A stretch of DNA of 6,523 nucleotides from Caulobacteraceae bacterium (GTDB lineage Bacteria > Pseudomonadota > Alphaproteobacteria > Caulobacterales > Caulobacteraceae): the NCBI GenBank assembly GCA_003161535.1, contig PMOM01000246.1:1-6523 (forward strand), in the 5' to 3' direction. The position numbers were made by a program, and so were the translations under genes. The notes beneath the pieces are model-generated. The model was given only the letters and a program-made list of their open reading frames with translations, did no database searches and had not been told where the DNA came from. Every line of letters begins with the position of its first letter. Position 1 is the stretch's first letter. Shown here piece by piece: positions 5,742-6,523 of this stretch.

Positions 5742-6523
5742 ATGTCCCTCCGCGATCTGGCGATCCTGATGGGCGTGTGCTTGGTGTGGGCGGCCAACAG
5801 CGTTGTTTCGAAGATCATCATTTCCGGGTTCGGCGCGCCGCCGCTCTTCTACGCCGCGGCGCGTTTCTTGGTGGTGGTGCTGGCGACAGCGCCATGGCTG
5901 CTGCCCGCGCCGAGGCCTCTGTGGCGGATGATCGCCGTCGGCCTGCTGATGGGCGGCGGGACCTTCGCCCTGACCTTTGTCGGCCTGCGAACGACGACGC
6001 CGTCGGGAGCGGCGGTGGTCAGCCAGCTTGGGGTTCCCATCGCCACGCTGCTGTCGATGACCATGCTGGGCGAGCGCATCGCCTGGCGACGAGGCCTCGG
6101 CATCGCCCTGACGCTCGCCGGCGCCCTGATCGTGATGGTCGATCCCAGAGGGCTGGTCCCCAGCATTGGCCTGTTGTTCATCGCCGCCTCGGCCCTCACC
6201 GGCGCCCTGGGCGCGGTGATGATGAAGCAGATCCAGGGCGTCAGACCCCTGCAGTTTCAGGCCTGGGTGGGCTTTTCGTCCCTTTCGCCCCTGGCGGCGT
6301 TGAGCGCATTCACCGAACACGGCCAGGGCGCCGTGCTGCAACAGGCCCTTTGGCCCTTCGTCGCCGCGGTGTTGTTTTCGGGCCTGGTGGTTTCGGTGGT
6401 CGCGCACACGGCCTATTACGGACTGATCGGCCGCTATGAGGTCAACCTGCTCCAGCCCCTCACCCTGGCGACACCCCTGGCGACCATTGTGCTGGGCGTG
6501 ATGATCACCCACGACGCCTTCGG
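5742..6523 (+). CDS. EamA/DMT-superfamily membrane transporter, C-terminus beyond the window
   Basis: The frame from ATG 5742 stays open to the last base, giving 260 codons plus two bases; the missing part is probably a few tens of residues. The product is very hydrophobic with the two-fold EamA layout: repeat 1 begins with MSLRDLAILMGVCLVWAANS (1-20) and the SKIIISGFGAPPLFYAAARF stretch (23-41), the usual half-repeat signature, followed by helices at about 62-82, 87-108 (ending in LGERIAW at 109-115) and 117-134. Repeat 2 begins near 140 with helices at about 141-162, 171-190, 203-227 and 233-254. DMT/EamA proteins are inner-membrane exporters of amino acids, metabolites or drugs, usually with about ten helices; the substrate is not predictable. 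ATG 5742 is the only start between the upstream TGA and Met10, but no good ribosome binding site precedes it, so translational coupling with the dehydrogenase 27 bp upstream is plausible. Confidence 0.88.
   Translation, partial: MSLRDLAILMGVCLVWAANSVVSKIIISGFGAPPLFYAAARFLVVVLATAPWLLPAPRPLWRMIAVGLLMGGGTFALTFVGLRTTTPSGAAVVSQLGVPIATLLSMTMLGERIAWRRGLGIALTLAGALIVMVDPRGLVPSIGLLFIAASALTGALGAVMMKQIQGVRPLQFQAWVGFSSLSPLAALSAFTEHGQGAVLQQALWPFVAAVLFSGLVVSVVAHTAYYGLIGRYEVNLLQPLTLATPLATIVLGVMITHDAF

Noticed and set aside
5711..6439. A 242-codon plus-strand frame starting at the small-subunit stop codon.
   Set aside because: It is a shifted frame of the EamA transporter. The correct frame from 5742 gives hydrophobic helices, while this one gives an Arg/Pro-rich product.
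4485..6512. A 675-codon open frame on the minus strand running antisense to the small dehydrogenase subunit and the transporter.
   Set aside because: It lies opposite two genes with strong family motifs, and its product is a His/Gly/Ala/Arg-rich sequence with no recognisable domain. Long antisense frames are common in GC-rich codon usage.
1..6523. Search for mobile elements, CRISPR arrays, tRNA/rRNA genes, toxin-antitoxin pairs or anti-phage genes.
   Set aside because: No transposase, integrase, regular repeat-spacer pattern, cloverleaf or defence-type domain was seen. The gene content is chromosomal housekeeping and catabolism.

Overview
The window looks like ordinary chromosomal DNA from a GC-rich alphaproteobacterium, most plausibly a Caulobacterales member (Caulobacter or Phenylobacterium type). 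Reasons: G+C is high throughout; there is a textbook EcfG/SigT-type general-stress promoter, a system restricted to Alphaproteobacteria; and the gene set is typical of the group (DusA, a DUF1289 protein, a paired acyl-CoA dehydrogenase). The genus is an inference from style, not proven.

Layout. 1-105 is the last 34 codons of an ALDH7-family aldehyde dehydrogenase. 138-163 carries a GGAAC-N16-CGTTT promoter that drives a tiny, very basic CsbD-like stress protein (198-380), followed by a hairpin (389-415 region). 534-1541 is dusA (tRNA dihydrouridine synthase). It converges on a small four-cysteine DUF1289 gene (1538-1753, minus strand), and the two share the palindromic stop tetramer CTAG. 1754-1982 is the longest non-coding gap and contains a conspicuous AT-rich island (26 G/C of 90 bases at 1831-1920). 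This precedes a small exported protein of unknown function (1983-2360). That gene converges on an endonuclease/exonuclease/phosphatase-fold hydrolase (2405-3145, minus strand). A 162-bp divergent intergenic region leads to an apparent operon: acyl-CoA dehydrogenase large subunit (3308-4513), small subunit (4569-5714), then an EamA/DMT-type membrane transporter (5742 to the window end, incomplete).

How the genes work together. The two acyl-CoA dehydrogenases look like the partners of a heteromeric enzyme of the PimC/PimD or FadE28/FadE29 kind: the large one retains an IVD/LCAD-type candidate catalytic glutamate, and the small one appears to have lost both usual catalytic positions. The substrate cannot be read from this window. 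The transporter sits 27 bp downstream and may be co-transcribed. The other genes are independent housekeeping or stress functions.

I found no mobile element, CRISPR array, RNA gene, phage gene or obvious new multi-gene system. The most rewarding points are the EcfG promoter on a polycationic CsbD-like gene, the AT-rich island before an unrecognised secreted two-cysteine protein, and the apparent split active site of the acyl-CoA dehydrogenase pair.
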